The position numbers and the translations under genes were made by a program. Below, piece after piece: positions 41,911-52,457 of a stretch of 64,000 nucleotides of DNA (the stretch's first letter is position 1; every line of letters starts with the position of its first letter). The stretch spans positions 9,449,734 through 9,513,733 of the forward strand of contig NC_092353.1 of the NCBI RefSeq assembly GCF_963676685.1. Reading direction: 5' to 3'. Origin of the DNA: Mytilus edulis. Taxonomy: Eukaryota; Mollusca; Bivalvia; Mytilida; Mytilidae. Under the pieces are notes generated by a model that searched no databases, was not told where the DNA came from, and was given only the letters and a program-made list of their open reading frames with translations.

Positions 41911-44076
41911 ATGAGTGCTGTAGTGTTCGTGGGTGATGCTTGGAAACCCTCCATTGTACAGATTGTCCCGTTTGCTGACAAAAACATTCAAAATAGTGCT
42001 AAATATAAACAATCAGCTTCATCCGGGACAGATACAAACAACAGGTGCTTCCCAGTATTAGCTGTTACAAGAAGTCATTCTGGAATATCACTGAATACTG
42101 TGGATACGTATTCATCACTTGATTTTAGTGATTTTCAGTCAGAGGTTTCGGACGCTGCGTCTTATTCAGGACGTTTACCAACAACGTGTGTCAGAAAAGA
42201 TAAAAAGTTCCGAAAAATAGCTCGACATTCATCGATGAGGGAAAATCGCAGCGACATGATGGTTAAATTTTCAGTCCAAGATTTGAATGAACAATGTGGG
42301 GCTGTAACACCACGAAGAAATAGTATATCAAGTATTGATACCGGAGTGTCCGTGTCAACCGTGTCAGCCTCTAGTTCCGTGTCAAATGGGCTTCCAAAGC
42401 CAACACTTTCTGATAAAAAATTCTTATACAAACAAAATGGATTTAAAAAAACATTGCCGTATACCCCTGGAGAAATAGAGTTACAGAAGCAGAAAGAATT
42501 GTATGCAAAGGAACAGGCTCAGAAACGGAAAAAGTACAAGTTGAATGTAAATCAGCTACCGCGTAGTAATACGCCTATCACTGATCATGATCCTGATAAA
42601 CTTAACATGAAACAAGTTATAAGGTTTTTACAAAAGCAGAAACCCTCTGGATCACCACGACCTGATACATATAATGTAAAATCACCCGAGCGACGGTCAG
42701 CTGAAAGTCCGGTAAAAACAGCTCCAGCTAATTTTACCGTCGGTGATAAAATCAGATCGGATTTAAAAACTAGTGACTCTATGAGATCATCACGATCAAG
42801 TGAAATAAGCATAGCAAGTCGGAGTAAACTATTGAGTCGTGATTCGGATGTGCAGTCTAAGACTTCTGCAAGTCCAAGACATAATAATCGATATCATTAT
42901 TCGCATAAACATGACCATAGTTATATAGAAAATTGTTCTACGGACAAACGGGATAGACATCGGAAGTCAGAGGGAAATGTCGATACAAAACATCGATCCT
43001 CTCATGACGGTAGGGAAAACGATCGAAATAAACACTCGAAAAAACGTGAAAAAGAGTTTAAATTACACAGATTTCTTGCTTTAGCACCCAACGGAGAAGG
43101 ACAGAAAACTAATCCCCTGATTATATCAAACATTTCTCATGTGAGAACTAATAATTGGACAACAATGAGAGAAGGATTGAAATCCGAAGGTGCTGCACAA
43201 ATTCATTCCAAGTCCGATGAAAAAACATGCATTAGACGAGTTTCCTCTGAGAGGCCTAATGCCTCTCACTATAGAGCTATGAACAAGGAAAATACAAATA
43301 TTAACTTTAATCAAACTGATAAAACCGATGTCGAACTTCCTCAAAATAAAACTACAGCAGATAAAGACAAATATAACATAGGCAAATCCGCAACCATAAT
43401 GCACCAGAGAACGATTCGTTTTCAAAAGGTTAATCCGAGAGATGATATGTCTATGCCAGAATCTGACGATGGCCGAATATCTCAGACAAATTCTAGTATG
43501 ATACGTCTTCCGAGCGTACATGATTTTGTAGAGGAGGAAGACGAAGAAACAACAACAATCCATGACTCATCCAAGTCAGACATTGACAGGAGAAGTCCGA
43601 CGCAAGCGAGTGACGTTGACTCGGAACAAAAGCGAGAGACAAATATTTCGCGTATTAGTTTGGATTCTTCACGAAGCTCTGTGTATAGTATTCCGATGTT
43701 ATCCCCCTCTCATAGGAAAGGATTTATTTCAAAGGCTAAACAAAGTATTCACGTGAGTCTTCCCAAGGAGGAAGAGGAAACAAAGGAGGTCAAATTATCA
43801 TTGCGACAGGAAAAGGATCTAACGGCCCAGCGAAGCTATATGCATGATATGGTCTCTAGTAGATCAACTGATCCATTAGAAGTTATTTATAAACATACCA
43901 ACGGGCATACAGTGTCTCCATCTAGTGAGTCTTTTTATGATAGAAATGTCTTCCGGATATCAACGGTATCTATGCAAAGTAGAAAATCTGAGGATTGTGG
44001 GATATGTGATGGAACAAGACTGTCTCCTGAGTCACATATGACATCTAGGTCCATTGGTGCTCTTTCTAGAAACTAA
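41911..44076 (+). CDS. 721-residue disordered Ser/Arg/Lys-rich protein, unknown
   Basis: A single uninterrupted 721-codon frame. An in-frame TAG 24 bases upstream of the ATG supports this start. I recognise no enzymatic domain. The N terminus (MSAVVFVGDAWKPSIVQIVP) is hydrophobic but not a typical signal peptide. A charged, likely coiled-coil helix lies near residues 186-212 (GEIELQKQKELYAKEQAQKR). The middle is His/Ser/Arg/Asp-rich, and an acidic patch (EEEDEETTT) sits near residue 544. Composition suggests an intrinsically disordered intracellular scaffold or cytoskeleton-associated protein. Being intronless for 2.2 kb in an intron-rich genome suggests one large exon or an intronless gene. 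Balanced codon use makes it unlikely to be spurious. Confidence 0.8.
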   Translation: MSAVVFVGDAWKPSIVQIVPFADKNIQNSAKYKQSASSGTDTNNRCFPVLAVTRSHSGISLNTVDTYSSLDFSDFQSEVSDAASYSGRLPTTCVRKDKKFRKIARHSSMRENRSDMMVKFSVQDLNEQCGAVTPRRNSISSIDTGVSVSTVSASSSVSNGLPKPTLSDKKFLYKQNGFKKTLPYTPGEIELQKQKELYAKEQAQKRKKYKLNVNQLPRSNTPITDHDPDKLNMKQVIRFLQKQKPSGSPRPDTYNVKSPERRSAESPVKTAPANFTVGDKIRSDLKTSDSMRSSRSSEISIASRSKLLSRDSDVQSKTSASPRHNNRYHYSHKHDHSYIENCSTDKRDRHRKSEGNVDTKHRSSHDGRENDRNKHSKKREKEFKLHRFLALAPNGEGQKTNPLIISNISHVRTNNWTTMREGLKSEGAAQIHSKSDEKTCIRRVSSERPNASHYRAMNKENTNINFNQTDKTDVELPQNKTTADKDKYNIGKSATIMHQRTIRFQKVNPRDDMSMPESDDGRISQTNSSMIRLPSVHDFVEEEDEETTTIHDSSKSDIDRRSPTQASDVDSEQKRETNISRISLDSSRSSVYSIPMLSPSHRKGFISKAKQSIHVSLPKEEEETKEVKLSLRQEKDLTAQRSYMHDMVSSRSTDPLEVIYKHTNGHTVSPSSESFYDRNVFRISTVSMQSRKSEDCGICDGTRLSPESHMTSRSIGALSRN

Positions 44077-46180
44077 TTTGTAACGTAGTATTTTTATATA
44101 TTTATTAAATTGAAACTCTTGGATAAAATCTAAATTATTTAGAGCTTTATAATGTAATGGCCCTATACGTACCATACAGCAGGGTTCTGAATTACACATA
44201 TAATATATGACTACATCACTTGTGATCTATTCTGGACAAGGTAGGAATTAGGGGCTGTTTTACTTATGATCTGTCCTACATAGGCCAGGTAAGTTTCAGG
44301 GATTTTGGTATATTCGTGTTTTTATGTCGGAATACTAATGGACTTACAATGTCACCTTTGATTATCATAGTGGTGGCACGGTAGTATTTCCTGGTCCATA
44401 GGGGATAATGATAGCCTTTTTAGAATTTTCACCCATTTCTAACACTGCGAAAAATTCTACATTCACATTTAACTGAAGTACTTTCATTTTACTATTCAGA
44501 AATGAATTTGAATGTGTTTCATGACCGTTTACTTTTTTTGCTATTTTTAAAAACCGAAGGTCACTAGTGCTTTTATGTCTTTTATCGTGCAGTGAATACA
44601 AAATTAAAAAAAAATCCCAAAAATTCATTTTCATCTGTATGTAAAATTATTTCAATAAACGATTTTTTTTTGAAAAATCCTCGTTTTTACACCTATTCGA
44701 GGCATGTATTTTAGATTACATATTTTTCTACACCTGATTCATCCCTCAGTTTGGGAAAGTATGTTCAGTTGATACTGTATTTTTTGTCCCAATCACACTG
44801 TTCAGATACATTGACTTAGGTAGGGTACACAAAAGAGCAACCTAAATTCTGGAATGCAAATACTACCTTAAAGGTAAATCTCGGAAAATTAAAACGTCGT
44901 ATAAATCTATGATACCAGGGTAATGTTTTACTTAAAATATCGTTTAAATCTATAAAGCAAGGAAATTTAGAACTTCTATTATATAATAGGCATCTTTTGG
45001 AGTAAAATTTCATTTAGATTGATCATTACAGACGAATTTAATGTTTTCTCTAAGACATGTTTATCTCTACAGAGACACTTGAGGTACTCGAAATGTCATT
45101 AAAATCGAGCAGGTAGACCATATCCCGTTCCGGGTGAAAATTTCTGGGACCAAATTTTCGGCTATCCCAAGCTTGACACAATTTGCGAGTATGGTCTTGA
45201 GGAACGATGATAGTCCGTCGGAAGGGGATGATCAATGACTGAACCGTGTTAAGAGTGAGCAATATCTCTTGCACGTAAAAGACACCCATGTAGATTTCGA
45301 AAAAGTGCAGACTAATACTAGTACCCTATACAAGGCAGCACTCACACCAGTGAAAACGGATTTATATAAGTTGCAATAACTTAAGCTTGTTTCCCAATCC
45401 ACTATAAATAAAAATGTAGATCTGTTCTAACAGGTAAATTTCATGCACTATAAAACTGATATGTATGAGCATTTTGAATATGACAATGTCAAAACACAAT
45501 AAGATCTGTATAACAAACTTTTTACAACAAAAGTTGTTGAATGTAGCACTTGCAAGCCGTGGTTATATAAAAAAGACACAAAACACAGATTGAGAGTACA
45601 TGTACATACATTGGTGGATAAAACTTGGACGACATTCAATATGAAATTAAAGTTCAACGATGCAATGTAAGAGACTTTCATGGTTTTACTTGAAACTTTA
45701 ATTTGGTCGACATTTCGTTGCCGAACCAAAGACCATATAGGGTGGAGAAATTTGGTTATCGCTTGGACTTCTGTCGTCTGACCGTACACTTCTTGTTGAA
45801 GAGGGGCGTCCCTTTCGCTATCAGGGATGTATAAAAATACACAGCCACTTCGGAAAGGGAACATGTTAGTGTCACCCTCTCTGCAAGTTAACGAATACCT
45901 GCTACACCTCTCGTAATTACCCGTAGGGAACTTTAATTTCAAGGCAAAATCCAAATTTCTTTTCTTTTGAATGATCACTTAAATTCTCACATTTCGGGCT
46001 TGTCGACTCGCATGCAGGCGCTACCAATTGCTTCAATTGTGTTTTGGACTCATTCTGAATAAGCATGAGATATTTACTATTGCACGCGCCGTAAAATTAC
46101 AAAGTGTGGTAACTACATACAAAACAACTGTAAACTGTGTTGTTTTTATTAAGGTTATCTCCATAAAATTAGAAAACTTA
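44077..46180. other. intergenic; conserved-looking segment at 45.0-45.4 kb of unknown nature
   Basis: No gene is confidently supported. Two minus-strand frames (45050-45289 and 45448-45978) are somewhat longer than background, less AT-biased and less Phe/Leu-rich than other spurious frames. The first, with PQDHTRKLCQAWDSRKFG, reminds me of a sequence seen repeatedly in bivalve DNA, so I suspect an uncatalogued dispersed repeat rather than an exon. Confidence 0.45.
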
Positions 46181-46189
46181 TTTTGATAA

Positions 46190-46505
46190 ATGAAAATAAA
46201 TATATAAATAAAGGCAACAATAGTATACGACTGTTCAAACTCATAAATCCATGAACAAAAAACAAAATCGGGGTAACAAACTAAAACTGAGGGAAACACA
46301 TTAAATATAAGAGGAGAACAACGACACAACACTACAATGTAACACACACAGAAACGGACCAAGCATCAGACAAAATCCCACGAGTGCAAGGCAAATGCCA
46401 ATGAAACAGATACGAAACAAAATAGGAACGGCCATAAACCATAACATCCCAAATTCCAGGCAAGCACGCTGCATTGAGTCAACCAATGCGATAAGAAGCG
46501 ACATA
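46190..46505 (-). repeat. dispersed mussel repeat (LINE-like fragment)
   Basis: The + strand contains AAGGCAACAATAGTATACGA, CTCATAAATCCATGAACAAA, GGGGTAACAAACTAAAACTG and ACACACACAGAAACGGACCA, blocks I associate with an abundant mussel retroelement-derived repeat. The match is from memory and the orientation is arbitrary. Confidence 0.45.
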
Positions 46506-46565
46506 TTGAAAGTTCATAAGTTCATTCAATAGTATAATACAATATATACAATACATATGAATTGT

Positions 46566-46622
46566 AACTTGGATGGAGAGTTGTCTCATTGGCACTCATT
46601 CCACATCTTCCTATATCTATTT
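46566..46622 (+). repeat. family A repeat, 3' end
   Basis: Contains GGATGGAGAGTTGTCTCATT followed by GGCACTCATTCCACATCTTC, the family A terminal block. Confidence 0.65.
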
Positions 46623-46866
46623 GTCATGCATTTCAATAAAGAACTAGAATATCGTACTCTTATTACGTACGTTTATTTGAAAACACTGTTAAGGATGAGA
46701 TTATTCAAAGAACCAGTACCGATAACAACCCGACCAAAAAACAGAATGTGTAAACTATAAACACAAAATTCCTTCCTCATTCCCCCTCCCAATAAATAGG
46801 TACACAAAATATAAAACAAAAATGTGTACAAATACTAGTAAAACAAAAGTGCAATATTTTTCACTT

Positions 46867-49800
46867 TTAATAGAACAAAAGCCATCCTGAGAATGTTGTC
46901 CTGGCATATTTATCGCTTCTGATGGTACCTTCGTGTCCTGCACCCTGTGATCTCGTGTAAACTACGTCTACAGTTTTAAGTGTATGTATGACGAACCCAG
47001 TAGAACAGTGTTCTTCGGTATGCCTTTCGGAATCGACATAAATACTTCCGTGGACTTTATTATCGATGACTAGTTCCACTCCGATCTCACTATTAACGTC
47101 TCCACTGGCACATACTGTCCATGTAAATGCATATGTCCCGGGAACTGATGGTCGAAAGATTCCAGTAAAATTTTCATAACCATTTCCAACATTGCATTCA
47201 ACATGGTCATAAATGAACGTATGTTTAACGCCAAATGATGGAGCGTCAAAAGATGCTGATTTGTAGGCAGAGAAGGCCACACCAGGACCTTCATCAAGAA
47301 GAAACCTTTGATGTCGACTATTACCTGCAATATATAGATAGTTATCAGAAGTACCAGGATTATAATTTAATACGCCAGACGCGCGTTTCGTCTACATAAG
47401 ACTCATCAGTGACGCTCAGATCAAAATAGTTAAAAAAGCCAAATAAATACAAAGTTGAAGAGCATTGAGGACCGAAAACTCCAAAAAGTTGTGCCAAATA
47501 CGGCTATTAAAGGTAACCTACTTGCTACATGCATATCTTAAATATAATAAGAAAGTAAAACAAGATATGGATGATATGTGCTTCGGATGCTATTGACATT
47601 CTTGCAATGAGAGCGTGGCAGGAGACAAAAGAGAGAGGGCACATTACTGGTAACATAACGGTATCTTAATACCAACATCTTGGTGATTAACAAACAAAAA
47701 GTATCATTGCACGCTGGATGCCTTACTATTCTCTATATAAATATATATTCATATATTTATACATTTGTACATAATAAGGCGAGGAATGTATTTCACAAAA
47801 CCAGTTTACATAACACAATACGACCGAAAAAGCGACCGTATGTCAATAAATATCCGCATATTGACTATTCACAAGGAGGAGCTAGGAAGCAGATGAGCTA
47901 GGAGGCAGATGTAGGTTGAAAGCCTTTATATCAAAGTAGAAAATATCATACACATATTTATACCGCAACTTGACAAGCCTTTGAAAATTAATCAGATGAC
48001 TATAATCTGGATAGTGATGTCACAATGGTTTCGCAAACTTGTCTAAATTGACATGGTTAACCCGCCACATTTTGTATTTGTATCAGGAGCATGTAGTGGA
48101 GTGGTTTTTGCATGTGATTTGTTTTGATTTGTCATGTTGGAGCCTTTCATAGGTTGTTTTGCAGATTGTGGTTTTATCATTGTTATAGGTGTATGGTAAC
48201 CAAGTTAGTAGCCCTTATGTAATTTTGGTCTTTGGTAGAAAATTGTCTAATTGGTAATCATACATTGCGAATACGATAATAATGTATCAAAATACTCGTT
48301 AGAGTTGAGATTTGGTTAATATCTTAATATAAATGATAATTTCACATCGTAAGGATATGTTGATAGTCACTACACTTTGAATTTAATGAAGTTTTAATCC
48401 GACCGACTGAGAAAAATTTTTAAATATAGAAATACGGAGATAAGACTGTGTGATGTCTTTTGAAAACTTGGTCCAAAGGTTGCATTATCAAAATATATTT
48501 CAGTTTTTGAAGTTGGAGAGGCTCTGACCTTTATGAAAATACACATGTCTGTGTCGTTGCAACTGCCTCATCGACTTCATTGAATCTCTTAATATAATAT
48601 ATATATAAGTGTCTAAGAATGTAACTTTATTTTTAGAGGATATATATATATATATAATGTCTAAAAATAGCAACAATCAACATTCAATCTATTTAAGCGT
48701 GGATCAGTTTGTGAAAATAAACTGATACAGTTACTGAATTAAAATTATATAAATGTCTAAGATTATAACTTAAACACACTAATTAATACATTAAAAAGTT
48801 CTATTAGATGTTAAATAGAAATACGCAATATTTCGCTAAACAAATTAGCTTCATCAGGCGTGTGCATCTCTCAAGGTGAAATCGGATGCATGACAAAAAA
48901 ATATTTTTGTAGCTTAATCTATACAAGAGTTGAGGAAAAGTGTAACATATTGATTGATGTTGCATAAAATATGTTTGTAGCTACAACTACATGAAGTTGG
49001 AATAAAAGTTTAACACATTTATAGATGTTCGACGAATTGGGTTTCGATAGTGGCGACTCTGCAGCACTTACAATTGCCCGTTCCGCATGGTGTATAACCT
49101 CCGATTGTTGATATCTCCTGTTTAGATACTTTGGATGTTACTAGAATATCTTTGAGGTTTTTGGGTCTGCGGTAAGCCATAACGGGAGGTGATGGAAACC
49201 CAATTCGTCAGCACAGTCACAAAGAAAAAATACAACATATTCATAACATCAAATTGCAAAACGCAAAATTGCATTTATGTTCTAACGTGTGGAACTTGCA
49301 AAATACAATATGTTGGTGAAACAGAAACACCATTTAACATCCGACTAAATAACCATCGGTCATTTTATACAAAAGAAAGGAACTGCCCAATTACAAGACA
49401 CCTTTTAAGAGCAGGACATGATTTTGAAAACGTCACATTTCAAATCATTGAGAAAAATCAAAATTGGGATACACAAGGAAGACAAAAAAGAGAGAGATTT
49501 TGGATGCACCAGTTACGAACTCTTGAACCTGATGGACTCAATGAGAGAGACGAAAAAAGATTTAAAAACAAATCAAAACCATAATTATCTTGAAATCATA
49601 CAAATTAATTTATAGAAATTCATACAATTAATCGAACATCTATAAATGTGTTAAACCTTTATTCCAACTTCATGTAGTTGTAGCTACAAACATATTTTAT
49701 GCAACAGCAATCAATATGTTACACTTTTCCTCAACTCTTGTATAGATTAAGCTACAAAAATATTTTTTTGTCATGCATCCGATTTCACCTTGAGAGATGC

Positions 49801-50837
49801 ACACGCCTGATAAAGCTAATTTGTTTAGCGAAATATTGCGTATTTCTATTTAACATCTAATAGAACTTTTTAATGTATTAATTAGTGTGTTTAAGTTATA
49901 TTTTTAGACATTTATATATATATATTGTAACTCAAAGATTTTAACGAAGTAATAAGTTCAAAGGGAAATAACTCAATTTAAATATTTTTCTATATGTCAA
50001 GATTATTCAGACAAAAATCCAAAATGTGGTATTCATCATATAAACTTAGTGACATAGATACATACAGGTGTTTATTAAACTATTAAGGAAAGTTTTACGT
50101 AAGGTAACGTTAATTTCTTAGCATAAATCAAAGTTCAAAGGAAACTCATTTTTGTCCTCAATTCCTTTGTAGTTCTTTTATTTTTTATATTATATAATAT
50201 TCCAATGGAACTGCATTGGTTTTTATATATTTGTATGGCTTTTGGTTTTTAAGTTTTTTGTTTGTTTTTTAGTATTTGTGCTACAACGGCCTGTATCGAT
50301 ATTTATTGTTAAAATTTGCAAAGGATTTGGCTCGTATTTGTGTCACGGTTCAAGCCATGATTGACGTCACATGACCTTATAGTAATTTTTACAAAATCTG
50401 AACAAATAGATACAGAGTGATGGAAGGTAGATAAAATGTAGAGTATACCCATATGTAGATACCATATCAAAAATTGCTTTACAGTAAATTGACTTTGAGT
50501 TTTCGTTTTTTTTAATCATCTAAACATTAATACATTATTACATTATTTGAACGTATTTCATTATTTTACGACCTAATCAGTTTGTAACAAGATAATCGAA
50601 GGAAGTACGATGTTTATTTAAGATTACGCAATATACTAATAGTTTACCTTGAACTATTTGTCGTAATTCGGCTGCCTCTTTCTCAATTACAGACATCCGT
50701 TCAACCTCCATTTCAAGTTTGGCTATTTTCTTTTCATAAGTTTCCATTCGGTTCAAAAGATTTTCCAAATTAATATCATTTCTGGCTGCAATAATACCCT
50801 GAAAGAACAAGCACAGAATAATTCTATACCATACCAT
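46867..50837 (-). CDS. secreted C1q-domain protein (copy 1), two exons
   Basis: Exon 1 is 50837-50648 (190 bases) and exon 2 47324-46867 (458 bases), with phase 1 at both sides, giving 215 residues. The start is the second in-frame ATG, because it aligns with the start of the neighbouring paralogue and makes both first exons 190 bases. Exon 1 encodes a signal peptide (WYRIILCLFFQGIIA) and a heptad-rich coiled coil. Exon 2 carries the C1q jelly roll from VAFSAYKSAS through FTGIFRPSVPGTYAFTW to SGWLLFY. No collagen repeats are present, as in most bivalve C1q proteins, which are secreted lectin-like pattern-recognition molecules of haemocytes. The 3.3-kb intron holds ribozyme-bearing repeats. 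Donor CAAG/GTAAAC, acceptor ATATTGCAG. Confidence 0.92.
47340..47515 (-). repeat. ribozyme-bearing short repeat in C1q intron
   Basis: The + strand runs from ACCAGGATTATAATTTAATA across the hammerhead motif to AAGTTGTGCCAAATACGGCT. I recognise it as a very abundant mussel repeat. It lies next to the C1q exon 2 acceptor. Confidence 0.6.
47371..47419 (-). ncRNA. canonical type I hammerhead ribozyme
   Basis: On the minus strand the conserved core is complete: CTGATGA (complement of 47403-47409), a stem II G-TCT/AGA-C with TATGT loop, GAAA (complement of 47386-47389), a short CGCG-type stem III, and the cleavage-site GTC (complement of 47378-47380). Stem I pairs GCGTCA with TGGCGT, six pairs including G-U. 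All core residues are consensus, so self-cleavage is expected. Such motifs are known in animal retrozymes and Penelope-like repeats. Confidence 0.85.
48822..48872 (-). ncRNA. hammerhead-like motif in left Penelope repeat
   Basis: On the minus strand CTGATGA (complement of 48851-48857) is followed by a GCTAA/TTAGC stem and GAAA, then TATT and GCGT. GCGT pairs with the ACGC before the core, and an outer CATCT/AGATG helix continues stem I. Stem III is minimal (palindromic AUAU), as in Penelope hammerheads thought to act as dimers. One A precedes stem II unpaired, so activity is uncertain. Confidence 0.6.
49192..49584 (+). pseudogene. Penelope-like GIY-YIG endonuclease domain, 5'-truncated
   Basis: About 130 residues. 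CIYVLTCGTCKIQYVGETET holds the degenerate GIY...YVG motif with the CxxC-type Cys pair. The catalytic-type Arg follows in FNIRLNNHRS, His in PITRHLLRAGH and the Glu region in KRERFWMHQLRTLEP. The domain cuts DNA to prime Penelope retrotransposition. The reverse transcriptase normally fused upstream is absent; the ATG is probably an internal Met, and upstream sequence is inverted. It therefore counts as a remnant although its frame is open. Confidence 0.8.
49795..49850 (+). ncRNA. hammerhead-like motif in right Penelope repeat, core-mutated
   Basis: The same structure as the left copy, but the core reads CTGATAA (49807-49813) instead of CTGATGA, changing the catalytic G. GAAA is at 49830-49833 and the GCGT strand at 49838-49841. 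It is expected to be inactive. Confidence 0.55.
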
Positions 50838-50846
50838 TTTAAACAT

Positions 50847-50892
50847 AGAGAGATAAGAATATGTGTCAATGTTCTGTTCTTATCAAAATATA
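50847..50892 (-). promoter_or_regulatory. proximal promoter of C1q copy 1 with two opposed GATA sites
   Basis: On the minus strand TTTGATAAGAAC is followed by a GACACA block and ATTCTTATCTCTCT. The same arrangement stands before C1q copy 2, while surrounding sequence differs. Confidence 0.55.
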
Positions 50893-52413
50893 GTCATACT
50901 TATTAATAATCTGTTATTATTCAGATTTTCAAAAAAACTCTGTGCGTATTAACCTCCATATGAGTTGACAGAAATAAATGAACAAACCATTTGATATTAT
51001 TATCATACACAGAAGCATGTAAAAGAACAGAAGAACACAATCTGTTCACAAGTGTTGGCTTTCCAAAAGAAATTGTATAATACGTTTTTTACACTTTGCA
51101 TGTGTTAGGTTTAAATTTTCAAATTTTTCCTTTACATCTTGCAAAAAAAAAAGCATTGTACAGAATTAATCTCGGATCATGTTTTCTTAGTTCTGTAAAG
51201 ATATGTTGAGGTACATGTAGGTCGAGGCGACGAACATTTTAGCATTTTTCTAATTTTCAGTTTGAGTTGTTTAAATTGATTATCGTCGGACAAAGCGGCA
51301 TAACTCAGGTCTAAATTGATGAAAACTGTATGACTATGTGTGACTACTTGTTAGTAAGAAAAAAAATACATTAGTAAATATTAGAGGCTTTCATGATATT
51401 AAAAATCTGTGAATTGGTGGGTTTTCTAAAAGCCAATTTGTGTTTCTTTGTTTTATAAGTGATTAAGATTATATTACAATGTTGACATAGGTTCCCCATT
51501 TTTTTACAAAGTTTTCCTTACAGATCTGTTTGTTTTGCTCACAGATTAATTGTTGTCTTTTTAATGGTATTCAATGCGACTGTCATAGAAGTGAGAGGCA
51601 TGGCTAGCTATAAAACCAGGTTTAATTCACTATTTTCGACATAAAGACATGCATGTTCCAAGTCAGAAATAATCGTTAACATATATGTTCTATTTGAAAA
51701 AGACAATTTCTATTTTATTTTATTTTTTGTGGTTTTAAATTCGGGTGACGATGTGAATAAAAAATGTAATATTTGTCAACAACTTCATTAGATGATGACA
51801 ATGCACTTACATGATTTTATCAAATTTGGGATAATCTCCCCACTCCATGAAAGGAATCATTCTCCTTGAAATAAAAAGTACCAAAGGGGATATATCCCCA
51901 CATACACACATAAAACCAATAACGTTAGATTATCCCCACGATAAGATAATTATTTGGAAAACAAAAGCTTTAAAACATTGTTGACCATCAATTGGGGAAA
52001 CTTCCCAAGAATCTCATTATATTAAAATTCGATATCGTTGACTATCAGTTGAAGAAATTTCCCCATAATCTATGTTGAAATTAGATAGTATTGATAGTAT
52101 TGAGAAGATTTCCCCATAATCTCATTAAGTTCAAATTTGAATTGACCGGTAAAAACATAACTGTATGTACTAAAAACTGTCATCACAAGTCGTTTATATT
52201 TAGACAGTGTTCGGACAGTTAAAAAAAATATTGATAATTGCCTATCAATAATAATATCGGATCCTTATAATTAATCAAAGTTAAGGCTATAATATTTTGA
52301 TGTTATCAGTATAAAGAAAGCAGAATGTTTTGAATACAGAGATTGTCTGTTGTAAAACATATTGCTTTCAAACATTAGGAGCTTACTTAAACAACCCTTT
52401 ACAAACGGAAAAC

Positions 52414-52457
<44 letters not shown>

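Larger units (their letters stand above)
48745..49919. mobile_element. inverted Penelope-like element fragment with GIY-YIG endonuclease
   Basis: Two inverted repeats of about 288 bp (48745-49032 and 49632-49919, >95% alike) flank a core. The core has a minus-strand piece (about 49192-49035) whose translation includes MAYRRPKNLKDILV and GNCKCCRVATIETQF, the linker that precedes the endonuclease in Penelope-like reverse transcriptases, and a + strand endonuclease piece. The two pieces meet at inverted copies of GAAACCCAATTCGTC. Inverted terminal pLTRs, truncated RT and GIY-YIG endonuclease are Penelope features. The copy is dead: the reverse transcriptase core is missing. Confidence 0.75.

Noticed and set aside
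45448-45978. 176-codon minus-strand frame
   Set aside because: No domain, no upstream promoter or splice context; composition becomes Leu/Val/Phe-rich like noncoding DNA at its end.
46033-46504. Minus-strand hydrophobic frames of 67-109 codons
   Set aside because: They lie in a dispersed repeat and have the Leu/Val/Phe/Cys bias of noncoding AT-rich sequence.
47070-47330. Second minus-strand frame overlapping the C1q exon
   Set aside because: It is an out-of-frame shadow of the C1q domain; the true frame shows all family motifs.
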